DNA of 9,265 nucleotides, taken from assembly GCA_005884605.1 (NCBI GenBank), contig VBBE01000118.1, forward strand, positions 1 to 9,265, given 5' to 3'. The stretch's first letter is position 1; every line of letters begins with the position of its first letter. The notes under the pieces were generated by a model. It ran no database searches. It saw only the letters and a program-made list of their open reading frames with translations, and was not told the DNA's origin. Origin of the DNA: Candidatus Bathyarchaeota archaeon (GTDB taxonomy: Archaea; Thermoproteota; Bathyarchaeia; 40CM-2-53-6). Shown here in pieces: positions 1 through 5,784 of the stretch. A program made the translations under genes and the position numbers.

Positions 1-1
1 T

Positions 2-181
2 TTCGCCTTCTTGCTGTTTGACGTGCTTTTCTACATGGGAATCGGTTACCTGTCACTTCTGAGCTATCACAGACTCTTGCGAGGCATAGACAGGCGGGCT
101 TCCGAACTGGTCCGCAACCAACCGTCAGAGTCCCACGAGTCTACAAATGTCGAGGACAAGGACCAAAATCGGGAATCGTAA
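2..181 (+). CDS. C-terminal end of a membrane protein (partial, 5' end outside window)
   Basis: An open frame enters from the left edge and ends at TAA 179-181, giving 59 visible residues. The first ~22 are strongly hydrophobic (FAFLLFDVLFYMGIGYLSLL), which suggests a last transmembrane helix. A basic stretch (HRLLRGIDRR) follows, then a charged polar tail rich in Glu, Asp, Asn and Ser. The basic residues just after the helix suggest a cytoplasmic C-terminus by the positive-inside rule. The family is not recognisable from this fragment. The low-complexity tail and lack of a start make this a moderate-confidence call; it could be a chance open frame, but the helix-plus-basic-anchor pattern argues for a real gene. 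Confidence 0.55.
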   Translation, partial: FAFLLFDVLFYMGIGYLSLLSYHRLLRGIDRRASELVRNQPSESHESTNVEDKDQNRES

Positions 182-188
182 GGCTAGG

Positions 189-214
189 CTAAACTCTATG
201 GAGGTAAAGTTTAG
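189..214. repeat. Inverted repeat after the membrane-protein gene
   Basis: CTAAAC (189-194) and GTTTAG (209-214) are exact reverse complements separated by 14 nt. The element lies 8 nt after the stop of the upstream gene and between it and the convergent reductase pseudogene. It could be a 3'-end hairpin or a protein site. No T-run follows, so a terminator role is only a guess. Confidence 0.4.
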
Positions 215-233
215 ACAGACTCACTTCGTCTCT

Positions 234-735
234 TCATGAGTTTGAGGGCTTGAGTTCTCTTGTTTGATTATTCAAGTCAAAGCTTCCTGTTTTGATCTCT
301 CCGTCTCGCCGATATGTGGCTACGATAACGCCTGCGGTTGAGGTCTTACTTTCAAGAAGTTTGAAAGAGGCCGGTATCGTGTCCACGCCAAAAAGTCGCT
401 TGCCATGTCCAATTGACGAGCGTGGAATTCTCCCAGTCAAGTTTCCTAAGCGTTTTCGACACGACGTATTTCTTAGCCTTGTTTAGTTTGTCCGCGAACG
501 GGACGTCTTTTGCTCTTGGCCAATAGGCCGCGAATATCTCGTAGGTCTTCCGGCCAAGCAAGAGGTCGTAAGGGTTTCCCATCTGTCCACCCATGACCTT
601 TTCCATAACACCATCCCAGTAGCCGAAAGACCATCCTCCATGCTTGAAATTGCCACTCGTATCCTCGTCGGGTCCGCCTGGAGCCTGCATAACTCCGTCA
701 AGCGTAACAAATGATAACACAACTAATTTTCTGAT
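234..735 (-). pseudogene. Dihydrofolate-reductase-family (RibD C-terminal-like) gene, disrupted by internal deletion
   Basis: Two minus-strand reading frames carry consecutive parts of one protein. The N-terminal part, in the frame running from 735 down to about 412, includes LSFVTLDGVMQAPGGPDED, the NPYDLLLGRKTYEIFAAYWP motif and KKYVVSKTLRKLDWENSTL. The C-terminal part, in another frame from about 414 to the stop at 234-236, includes GHGKRLFG, IPASFKL and GVIVATYRRDGEIKTGSF. The family segment that normally joins them (a VVEEIKKLK helix, the HGSGNLIQ motif and a DELWL strand; ~45-50 residues from memory of the family) is absent, and the frame changes at the junction (~409-415). At the usual start position the codon is ATC (735-733), right after an in-frame TGA, so the ATG also seems lost; the next in-frame start is GTG at 720. 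Members are reductase-like proteins, mostly without assigned substrates. The missing core makes a functional product unlikely. Confidence 0.87.
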
Positions 736-798
736 GGCTCATTCCCCAAATATCTGGTGACTCGAATAATCGCACAGGCAAAATTTAACCTTTGCAAG

Positions 799-1419
799 AT
801 GACGAGTAGAGATAGACCTGGTAAGCGTGTAAGAGACGAATTGAAAGAAACAACGCTTCGGAGGTGTCAGTGGGCAACTATGGGCAACAGCCCACTCATG
901 GTTGAGTACCACGATAAGGAATGGGGTGTCCCAGTGCACGATGACAGGGCCCTGTTCGAATTTCTAGTGTTGGAGGGGGCCCAAGCAGGACTCAGCTGGC
1001 AGACAGTTCTGAACAAACGCGAAAACTACCGGAAAGCATTCCATGCCTTCGACCCTGCAAACATCGCCCGTTATAAGAACAAGGATGTCCAGCGTCTTCT
1101 TCGCGATCCTGGAATCATACGTAACCGTCTCAAAATCCAAGCCACGATTAACAACGCAAAACAAATCCTCCAATTACAGAAGGAATACGGTTCTTTTGAC
1201 AAATACCTCTGGCAGTTTGTGGGCGACAAACCAATCAAGCACAGATTCGAGTCGCTCGGCGAGATTCCTGCGACTACCAGGGAATCCGACGCTATGAGCA
1301 AAGACCTACGCGAAAGAGGCCTACGTTTCGTCGGCCCAACAATCTGCTACGCGTTCATGCAGGCTGTTGGAATGGTGAACGACCACATCACCAAATGCTT
1401 CAGGTATAACACGCTCTAG
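799..1419 (+). CDS. tag: DNA-3-methyladenine glycosylase I
   Basis: This base-excision-repair enzyme removes 3-methyladenine from alkylated DNA. The Tag signature is complete: RCQWA near the N-terminus, YHDKEWGVPVHDD, the LEGAQAGLSWQTVLNKRENY core containing the catalytic-pocket Glu, GIIRNRLKIQA, SLGEIPATTRESDAMSKDL, and GLRFVGPTICYAFMQAVGMVNDH. The four zinc ligands of the Tag zinc snap can be matched to the Cys of RCQW, the His of YHDKEWG, and the His and Cys of NDHITKC. The start is uncertain. ATG 799 gives 206 aa, some 20 residues longer at the N-terminus than E. coli Tag. TTG 841 would give a more typical N-terminus, and GTG 757 a longer one. ATG 880 has a GGAGGTG upstream but would remove the Cys ligand, so it is rejected. 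An AATAAT element at 765-770 lies ~31 nt before ATG 799. Tag is widespread in bacteria and patchy in archaea, so acquisition by transfer is plausible. Confidence 0.93.
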   Translation: MTSRDRPGKRVRDELKETTLRRCQWATMGNSPLMVEYHDKEWGVPVHDDRALFEFLVLEGAQAGLSWQTVLNKRENYRKAFHAFDPANIARYKNKDVQRLLRDPGIIRNRLKIQATINNAKQILQLQKEYGSFDKYLWQFVGDKPIKHRFESLGEIPATTRESDAMSKDLRERGLRFVGPTICYAFMQAVGMVNDHITKCFRYNTL

Positions 1420-1426
1420 CCCGAGA

Positions 1427-1438
1427 CTCTGATCAGAG
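1427..1438. repeat. 12-bp perfect palindrome downstream of tag
   Basis: CTCTGATCAGAG is fully self-complementary and lies 7 nt after the tag stop. With the hairpin at 1447-1460 it forms two dyads inside the 118-nt gap between tag and the arsR-type gene. It may be a 3'-end structure or a binding site; the sequence alone does not decide. Confidence 0.5.
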
Positions 1439-1446
1439 CCATGTGT

Positions 1447-1460
1447 GCCCTTTCAAGGGC
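1447..1460. repeat. Short GC-rich hairpin downstream of tag
   Basis: GCCCTT (1447-1452) pairs exactly with AAGGGC (1455-1460) around a 2-nt centre, equivalent to a 5-bp stem with a 4-nt loop in RNA. No T-tract follows, so it is not a clear intrinsic terminator. Confidence 0.45.
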
Positions 1461-1493
1461 GATGGTAGGTCCCGCAAACCTTTGAGAAATCGC

Positions 1494-1509
1494 TTAACTA
1501 AAAGGTTAA
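1494..1509. promoter_or_regulatory. Candidate operator of the ArsR-type repressor
   Basis: TTAAC (1494-1498) and GTTAA (1505-1509) form an inverted repeat with a 6-nt spacer. Its right arm overlaps the TATA box of the arsR-type gene. ArsR-family dimers bind AT-rich inverted repeats in their own promoters, and here binding would compete with TBP. The repeat is visible; its use as an operator is inferred from position and family behaviour. Confidence 0.45.
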
Positions 1510-1513
1510 ATAA
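1506..1513 (+). promoter_or_regulatory. TATA box of the arsR-SRPBCC unit
   Basis: TTAAATAA is centred ~29 nt before the ATG at 1538. With archaeal initiation about 25-27 nt downstream of the TATA centre, the transcript would start within a few nt of the ATG and be leaderless or nearly so. The purine-rich AAAAGG just upstream sits where a BRE would be. Confidence 0.65.
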
Positions 1514-1537
1514 TCTTCGAGCCCATTCCCCTGCTAG

Positions 1538-1873
1538 ATGGTTAGTCAAGCAAAGGTCGTCCTCGACCTAGACCAGGTCTTCGGGGCATTAGCCCACCCA
1601 ATACGGCGGGCTATCCTTGAGGAGCTGTCGGCCGGCGACGCCACAGTAAGCGAACTGGCAGAACCGTACAAGGTGAGCCTGCCGGCGATATCGAAGCACC
1701 TGCGGGTTCTGGAAGATGCGGGACTATTGCGGGTCGAGCCGGAAGGCAGGGTACGCCGCTGCCAGATCGATGCAGCACCGCTGAGTGTGGCGTTTGGCTG
1801 GTTAACGCAATACCGGGTTCTGTGGGAGGATCGCCTCGCCCGACTGGCCAAACATCTAGAGGAAAAAGAATGA
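1538..1873 (+). CDS. ArsR-type winged-helix transcriptional repressor
   Basis: This 111-aa protein has the ArsR/SmtB winged-helix fold. Residues ~12-30 (VFGALAHPIRRAILEEL) form the first helices, ~36-60 (TVSELAEPYKVSLPAISKHL and the following RVLEDAG) the helix-turn-helix with its recognition helix, and ~61-78 (LLRVEPEGRVRRCQID) the wing. The usual metal-sensing CVC motif in the recognition helix is missing, so metal sensing through that site is unlikely. Cys75 is the only cysteine. It overlaps the next gene by ATGA, and this repressor type is commonly paired with an SRPBCC/AHSA1 gene as here. It probably represses its own two-gene unit through the inverted repeat at 1494-1509. The inducing signal cannot be read from the sequence. 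The family is abundant in bacteria; possible transfer is an inference. Confidence 0.93.
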   Translation: MVSQAKVVLDLDQVFGALAHPIRRAILEELSAGDATVSELAEPYKVSLPAISKHLRVLEDAGLLRVEPEGRVRRCQIDAAPLSVAFGWLTQYRVLWEDRLARLAKHLEEKE

Positions 1874-2373
1874 CAAGTAGAACAGAAGAAATGAGTCAAA
1901 CCAGAAATAAGAACGAGCTAACAATCGTACGGGTGTTCGATGCGCCACGCGAAGCTGTGTGGAAGGCGTGGACAGATCCTGAACGAGCAAAGCGATGGTG
2001 GGGACCAGAAGGGTTCACCGCGCCCTTCATCAAGATCGACCTCCGCGTAGGCGGCAAGTACCTCTTCTGCATGCGATCCCCAGACGGCAAGGACTATTGG
2101 AGCACAGGTGTCTATCGGGAGATCGTTCCGTTGCAGCGGATTGTCTCCACAGACAGTTTCGCGGACGAGAAAGGGAATGTGGTTCCGGCCTCTCATTACG
2201 GGATGCCCTCGGATGTCCCAATGGAAATGCTGGTGACGGTGACGTTTGAAGAGCTTGGTGGGAAGACACGGATGACGTTGCGGCACGTGGGCCTTCCGGC
2301 GGGCGAGCAGAGCAAGATGGCTGAAATGGGCTGGAACACGTCGTTCGATAAACTGGCCAAAGCCCTCAAGTAA
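1870..2373 (+). CDS. SRPBCC-domain (AHSA1/Aha1-C-like) protein
   Basis: The protein is 167 aa from ATG 1870, whose ATGA overlaps the stop of the repressor gene, so translation is probably coupled. GAGGA lies shortly upstream; ATG 1891 is an alternative start. The single domain is the START-like fold of the AHSA1 family, with FDAPREAVWKAWTDPERAKRWWGPEGFT (in two parts, ~23-50), DLRVGGKYLFCMRSPDGKDYW (parts, ~57-77), GVYREIVPLQRIVSTDSF, then MLVTVTFEELGGKTRMTLRH and the final helix MAEMGWNTSFDKLAKAL. Such proteins have a hydrophobic cavity for small ligands. Their substrates are mostly unknown, and they should not be assumed to be Hsp90 co-chaperones. No signal peptide or membrane segment is seen, so it is cytoplasmic. 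The partner repressor suggests inducible expression. Confidence 0.93.
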   Translation: MTSRTEEMSQTRNKNELTIVRVFDAPREAVWKAWTDPERAKRWWGPEGFTAPFIKIDLRVGGKYLFCMRSPDGKDYWSTGVYREIVPLQRIVSTDSFADEKGNVVPASHYGMPSDVPMEMLVTVTFEELGGKTRMTLRHVGLPAGEQSKMAEMGWNTSFDKLAKALK

Positions 2374-2388
2374 CACAATATCCCAGCA

Positions 2389-2417
2389 CCCCTGACACGA
2401 CCCCGTTGCATCAGGGG
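2389..2417. repeat. 7-bp inverted repeat upstream of kae1
   Basis: CCCCTGA (2389-2395) and TCAGGGG (2411-2417) are exact reverse complements around a 15-nt loop, filling most of the 52-nt gap between the SRPBCC gene and kae1. It ends 8 nt before the GTG start of kae1. It could close the upstream transcript or affect kae1 initiation. No T-run follows. Confidence 0.5.
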
Positions 2418-2425
2418 ACAGTCCA

Positions 2426-3442
2426 GTGAAGCAAAACCCTCGATTAGTACCCACTTTTTTCCTAGGAATAGAATCGACAGCCCACACCTTTGGGGCGAGC
2501 ATGATCGACGATCAGGGTAGGATACTCACAAATGTGAACTCTACCTACCGGCCTCCGACCGGGATAGGAATCCATCCTAGAAAAGCGGCCGAGCATCACA
2601 ACGCGGTATCAAGCGGCGTAATCGAGAAAGCCCTCCAAGGAGTTGAAGATGGAATCTCCCCTGACGCTGTCTGTTATTCTGCGGGACCGGGTCTGGGACC
2701 CTGCCTCAGGATTGGAGCAACCATCTCCAGAGCTCTAGCTCTTTACTTGGACAAGCCTCTCGTCCCCGTCCACCACGGTGTTGCACACCTTGATCTGGCC
2801 ATGGATGCTGGGCATTCGCACGATCCCTTGGCAGTCTTGGTTTCAGGAGGTCATACTGCGATCGCTGTTCATCTGAAGAAACGCTGGCGGATTTACGGTG
2901 AGACTGAGGACATCACGTTAGGGAATCTCCTGGACATGTTTGCAAGAGAGGCTGGTCTCCCATCCCCAGGAGGACCTCCCATAGAATCCATGGCGAACGA
3001 AGGTCGGAATCTGCTTCCCCTTCCCTATACGGTAAAGGGAAATGATGTTGCATACTCAGGACTGCTCACGGCCGCAAACCGTCTCTTAAAGCAAGGTCAT
3101 TCCATAGCCGACATCTGTTTCTCGGTTCAGGAGGTCTCGTTCTCAATGTTGGCCGAGGCTGTTGAACGGAGTCTAGTCCAGACGAGGAAAAATGAAGTTC
3201 TACTGGCTGGAGGAGTGGCCATGAACAAACGCCTTCGCGACATGATCAAATCCGTGGCGGAAGATCACGGAGCAACATTTCATCCCGTTCCCTTCGAATA
3301 CACAGGAGACTGCGGGGCCCAGATCGCTTGCTCGGGAAGACTCGCCTTCGAATCTGGCTCCACCGTTCCTGTTCCAGAAAGCTTTGTCAATCCGCGATGG
3401 CGTCTAGACGAGATTGATGTTCCATGGATTCCTCGACTCTAG
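2426..3442 (+). CDS. kae1: Kae1, catalytic subunit of KEOPS (tRNA t6A37 threonylcarbamoyltransferase)
   Basis: Kae1/TsaD transfers the threonylcarbamoyl group from TC-AMP to A37 of ANN-decoding tRNAs, in the KEOPS complex with Bud32, Cgi121 and Pcc1. The whole ASKHA-fold protein is present (338 aa): LGIESTAHTFGAS (13-25), SAGPGLGPCLRIGATISRAL (85-104), the metal-binding HxxxH at His117/His121 (VHHGVAHL), SGGHTAI (140-146), GETEDITLGNLLDMFAREAG (158-177), YSGLLTAANRL, LLAGGVAMNKRLRDM (259-273) and YTGDCGAQIA (292-301), whose Asp295 is the third metal ligand. The family usually has Asn where Cys296 stands. The only near start is GTG 2426, adding ~12 residues before the usual N-terminus. The gene overlaps bud32 by 19 bp; in many archaea the two are fused into one protein. 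Confidence 0.96.
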   Translation: MKQNPRLVPTFFLGIESTAHTFGASMIDDQGRILTNVNSTYRPPTGIGIHPRKAAEHHNAVSSGVIEKALQGVEDGISPDAVCYSAGPGLGPCLRIGATISRALALYLDKPLVPVHHGVAHLDLAMDAGHSHDPLAVLVSGGHTAIAVHLKKRWRIYGETEDITLGNLLDMFAREAGLPSPGGPPIESMANEGRNLLPLPYTVKGNDVAYSGLLTAANRLLKQGHSIADICFSVQEVSFSMLAEAVERSLVQTRKNEVLLAGGVAMNKRLRDMIKSVAEDHGATFHPVPFEYTGDCGAQIACSGRLAFESGSTVPVPESFVNPRWRLDEIDVPWIPRL

Positions 3443-4080
3443 ACCTCCAACCACTGCATCGCGGAGCAGAAGCAGATCTCTTTCTGTCGCAGCTACCTCC
3501 CTGGAAGGTCGTGGTCAAGAGAAGAGTTCGGAAAGCTTACCGCAACGAGCAGCTAGACGCGGTTATCAGAAAAGAGAGGACTATCAAGGAAGCGTCGGCG
3601 ATCCGAGACGCAAAGGTCGCGGGAGCAAGGCTTCCCAGCATTCTCGGCCTTGACCTCGAACGGTCTACCATCATCATGACATTCATAGACGGAACCCTTG
3701 CCAGAGACACTATTGATACGATGAGTGACGCTCGCCGCTCCTCTCTTCTCGAAGAGTTGGGCAGACAGGTTGGCATCCTCCATTCCGGGGGAATAACGCA
3801 CGGCGACCTCACGACATCAAACATCATTATTCCAGCTGACGAAAAACCGTTCATGATAGACTTCGGAATGGCCCGCAAATCAACAGACCATGAAGACCAT
3901 GGAACCGATCTTCACCTGCTCCAGCGGTCACTGATTGCCACTCATGCCCTCGACGCGGCGACTTCGCTTAGAAGGGTTGCGAAGGGTTATCGTGAGGTTG
4001 CCGGTGAGGAAATGGCGAAATCGAGTCTTCGGAAAGCTGCAGAGATTGCCCGGAGAGGAAGATACTTCGCCATCCGATAA
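3424..4080 (+). CDS. bud32: Bud32, KEOPS kinase/ATPase subunit
   Basis: Bud32 is a minimal RIO-like kinase that acts as an ATPase in KEOPS and supports Kae1 in t6A synthesis. At 218 aa it has the small-kinase layout: a nucleotide-loop equivalent HRGAEADLF (12-20), the ATP-contacting Lys32 in VVVKRRVRKAYR, the RKERTIKEA helix (49-57), the hinge region IIMTFIDG, the catalytic loop THGDLTTSNIII (125-136, with Asp128 and Asn133), and the metal-binding IDFGMAR (145-151). It ends in the basic C-terminal tail RRGRYFAIR, which matches the functionally important tail of the family. The ATG at 3424 lies inside the end of kae1 in another frame, so the two subunits are made from one transcript with probable translational coupling. 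The next gene again overlaps its 3' end. Confidence 0.95.
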   Translation: MDSSTLDLQPLHRGAEADLFLSQLPPWKVVVKRRVRKAYRNEQLDAVIRKERTIKEASAIRDAKVAGARLPSILGLDLERSTIIMTFIDGTLARDTIDTMSDARRSSLLEELGRQVGILHSGGITHGDLTTSNIIIPADEKPFMIDFGMARKSTDHEDHGTDLHLLQRSLIATHALDAATSLRRVAKGYREVAGEEMAKSSLRKAAEIARRGRYFAIR

Positions 4081-4642
4081 ACGAACTCTATGGTTCGTCA
4101 CCCAGAACCATCACAAGTACCAAGAAGCCCGCAGAACTCTCGACCCGTTTGGAATAAGGATCCGAATGCTCGGTTCTCCGAAAACCGAGATCCAGAGCAC
4201 CAGCCTCGGTGAAATAGCCAAGTTCGCCGCAGAAGCAGCCGCCAAAAAACACAACCGTATGGTCCTGGTGGAAGACTCGGGGCTCTTCGTCAAAGTCCTC
4301 AACGGTTTTCCAGGACCCTTCTCATCATACGTTTACGCTACTATCGGCGTTGGAGGACTCTTGCGGTTGATGAACGAACAGAGACGACGAGAAGCACATT
4401 TTCACGCTTCTCTCGCTTTCGCATCTCCTTGGGATTCGTCTCAAGAGTTCTCAGGAAAAGTGGACGGGACAATATCGCACAAGCCTACGGGAAAGCAGGG
4501 CTTCGGGTTTGACCCAATATTCATCCCAAGAGGTGCTCGGAAAACGTTCGCCCAAGGCGGAACCCAATACAAGGACAAGTATTCGCACCGAGCCATCGCC
4601 TTCAGGAAGCTGGCTCTCTGGTACATCAAAACCAAGATCTAA
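4046..4642 (+). CDS. rdgB: XTP/dITP diphosphatase (HAM1/RdgB family)
   Basis: This enzyme hydrolyses non-canonical purine nucleoside triphosphates (dITP, XTP) to monophosphates and so keeps inosine and xanthosine out of nucleic acids. Family motifs, numbered from TTG 4046 (198 aa), are FVTQNHHKYQEAR (17-29, substrate loop), LVEDSGLFVKVLNGFPGPFSS (in the catalytic region, Asp77), TGKQGFGFDPIFIP (148-161) and SHRAIAFRKL (180-189). FVTQN replaces the common FVTGN. The frame is open back to 3935, but that extension is antisense-like in composition and lies inside bud32. No ATG occurs near the first motif, so TTG 4046 is the closest plausible start and overlaps bud32 by 35 bp. Placement with kae1-bud32 is a common archaeal arrangement, though no direct functional link is established. 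Confidence 0.92.
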   Translation: MPGEEDTSPSDKRTLWFVTQNHHKYQEARRTLDPFGIRIRMLGSPKTEIQSTSLGEIAKFAAEAAAKKHNRMVLVEDSGLFVKVLNGFPGPFSSYVYATIGVGGLLRLMNEQRRREAHFHASLAFASPWDSSQEFSGKVDGTISHKPTGKQGFGFDPIFIPRGARKTFAQGGTQYKDKYSHRAIAFRKLALWYIKTKI

Positions 4643-4646
4643 ACCC

Positions 4647-4663
4647 AGAATCATCTTGATTCT
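4647..4663. terminator. Perfect 7-bp stem-loop between rdgB and rpo7
   Basis: AGAATCA (4647-4653) pairs exactly with TGATTCT (4657-4663) around the loop TCT. It begins 5 nt after the rdgB stop and ends ~11 nt before the rpo7 TATA box. Its position suggests a 3'-end structure of the kae1 cluster or a site acting on the rpo7 promoter. There is no clear T-tract. Confidence 0.4.
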
Positions 4664-4674
4664 CAAGCGGAGTC

Positions 4675-4683
4675 CTAAAATAA
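4675..4683 (+). promoter_or_regulatory. TATA box of rpo7-spt4
   Basis: CTAAAATAA is centred ~29 nt before ATG 4708. This predicts a leaderless or nearly leaderless transcript and favours ATG 4708 over GTG 4702. Confidence 0.65.
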
Positions 4684-4707
4684 CGCCTTCAGCCCCCTCC
4701 CGTGAAT

Positions 4708-5286
4708 ATGTTCCGCATAGTGACAGTCGAGGACGTAGTACGGATTCCGCCGCAGAAATTCGGACAGCCCATCGACGAAGTCGCCCGTGAACAAATCAAG
4801 CTCAAGTACGAGAACTATGTGGACGAGGAACTCGGCTACGTCATCCTGGTCACGGATGTTGACGTCGAGACAACCGGGAAAATTCTCCCCGGCGACGGCT
4901 CAACCCATCACAAATCAGTCTTCAAACTCCTCACCTTCTTCCCGGAACTCCACGAGGTCGTGGAGGGAGAGATCGTCGAGGTCACAGACTTCGGAGCATT
5001 CGTCAGAATAGGCCCCGAAGACGCTCTTCTACACGTGTCCCAGATCATGGACGATTTCATAACATACGATGAGAAGCACGGTGTACTCGCCGGACGTGAG
5101 AGTCACCGAAACCTAGGAAAAGGAAACATGGTCAGAGGACGAATAATCGCCGTCAGCTTCCCCCGAGGAGGGTCAGGAGGAAAAATCGGAATTACCCTAC
5201 GCCAACCGTTCCTAGGGAGAATAGAATGGATAGAAGAGGATCTCAAAGGGAAACCTCCGAAGCTGGAGCGTAAAGCAGCAGCTTGA
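4708..5286 (+). CDS. rpo7: DNA-directed RNA polymerase subunit Rpo7 (RpoE')
   Basis: Rpo7 forms, with Rpo4, the stalk of archaeal RNA polymerase (Rpb7 homologue), which aids open-complex formation and binds nascent RNA. The 192-aa protein has the N-terminal RNP-like domain (MFRIVTVEDVVRIPPQKFG, then LKYENYVDEELGYVILVTDV and the GDGSTHHKSVFKLLTFFP segment). The OB/S1 RNA-binding domain follows from about residue 85 (VVEGEIVEVTDFGAFVRIG, LLHVSQIMDDF, then KGNMVRGRIIAVS and GKIGITLRQPFLG). It ends in a Lys/Ala tail. GTG 4702 would add two residues; ATG 4708 fits the TATA spacing and the family N-terminus better. Its stop shares TTGA with the spt4 start, and rpo7-spt4 is a conserved archaeal pair. 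Confidence 0.96.
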   Translation: MFRIVTVEDVVRIPPQKFGQPIDEVAREQIKLKYENYVDEELGYVILVTDVDVETTGKILPGDGSTHHKSVFKLLTFFPELHEVVEGEIVEVTDFGAFVRIGPEDALLHVSQIMDDFITYDEKHGVLAGRESHRNLGKGNMVRGRIIAVSFPRGGSGGKIGITLRQPFLGRIEWIEEDLKGKPPKLERKAAA

Positions 5287-5468
5287 CAGATAAAGCATGC
5301 AAGAACTGTCGAATGATTAGCGCAGGTCCCGTATGCCCCAACTGTAAATCCACCAACTTAAGCGATGATTGGACTGGCTTCGTCGTTGTGCTCGAACCAG
5401 CGGGCTCAGAAGTAGCCCGGCTCATGCAGATCAAGGTCCCGGGAAAGTTCGCTATCAGAGTTCGATAG
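5283..5468 (+). CDS. spt4: Transcription elongation factor Spt4
   Basis: Spt4 binds Spt5 (the NusG homologue) and the dimer clamps RNA polymerase during elongation. The 61-aa product is of normal archaeal length and has the zinc site Cys6-x2-Cys9 (CKNC) and Cys18-x2-Cys21 (CPNC). After it come LSDDWTGFVVVLEPAGSEVA, a signature of the family, and the closing strand PGKFAIRV. The start is TTG 5283, overlapping the rpo7 stop in TTGA, with GGAG at 5265-5268 as a distant ribosome-binding candidate. It is very likely cotranscribed and translationally coupled with rpo7. Confidence 0.95.
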   Translation: MTDKACKNCRMISAGPVCPNCKSTNLSDDWTGFVVVLEPAGSEVARLMQIKVPGKFAIRVR

Positions 5469-5509
5469 AGTCGGACAGAACTAGTTGTAGTCACAGTGCC
5501 TGTTGGTTG

Positions 5510-5514
5510 AAAAA
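5510..5514 (-). terminator. T5 tract after rps27ae (minus strand)
   Basis: Read on the minus strand this is TTTTT, 10 nt after the rps27ae stop and inside the 55-nt convergent gap with spt4. Archaeal RNA polymerase terminates at short T-runs without needing a hairpin, so this is a plausible end for the rps27ae transcript. It is a short signal and could be chance. Confidence 0.4.
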
Positions 5515-5523
5515 TAGCCTAGC

Positions 5524-5760
5524 TCATTTTGGCCCGTAATCTGTGAAGCTACAAGCCCCGCAAACCCACCGCTGGGTAGGTTGCTTGTGAGACGCCATAA
5601 CTGAGCCACACCGTGGACATTTCCGATTCTTCAGCTTCGTCGTCGAGCCAGAGATCTCGTAGAGCTCGCTTCTCATCCGCAGTTTCTTCGCTTTCGGCTT
5701 TGCTGGGGCTGATGCTGGGGCCTTCGGCTGTGCCGGTGGCTTCGCTGGTGTTTGGGACAT
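5524..5760 (-). CDS. rps27ae: Small ribosomal subunit protein S27ae (eS31)
   Basis: This is the archaeal homologue of the eukaryotic ribosomal protein fused to ubiquitin; here it stands alone, as in other archaea. Of 78 residues, ~31-78 form the conserved zinc-ribbon domain: LYEISGSTTKLKNRKCPRCG, then HKQPTQRWVCGACSFTDYG, with zinc ligands Cys48, Cys51, Cys67 and Cys70. The first ~27 residues are a low-complexity Ala/Pro/Lys tail (AKPPAQPKAPASAPAKPKAK), longer than in most archaeal versions and presumably flexible and rRNA-contacting. The gene runs opposite to spt4 and diverges from rpl7ae. A minus-strand TATA box is centred ~29 nt before its ATG, which predicts a leaderless mRNA. The usual rps24e partner is absent here. 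Confidence 0.93.
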   Translation of the reverse strand: MSQTPAKPPAQPKAPASAPAKPKAKKLRMRSELYEISGSTTKLKNRKCPRCGSVMASHKQPTQRWVCGACSFTDYGPK

Positions 5761-5784
5761 ATCTTCGACGCATCAGACCCGCGC

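Noticed and set aside
234..735. Programmed frameshifting as explanation for the split reductase
   Set aside because: A central protein segment is missing as well as the frame, so frameshifting could not restore the full fold.
860..882. ATG 880 as tag start, backed by GGAGGTG at 860-866
   Set aside because: It would remove the RCQW cysteine that serves as a zinc ligand in Tag.
1918..2502. Long minus-strand open frame (194 codons) opposite the SRPBCC and kae1 starts
   Set aside because: It is antisense to two well-recognised genes, spans their gap, and shows no domain-like pattern.
3935..4045. N-terminal extension of the XTP/dITP diphosphatase
   Set aside because: The extra 37 residues lie inside bud32, have no family match, and are replaced by the closer TTG 4046.
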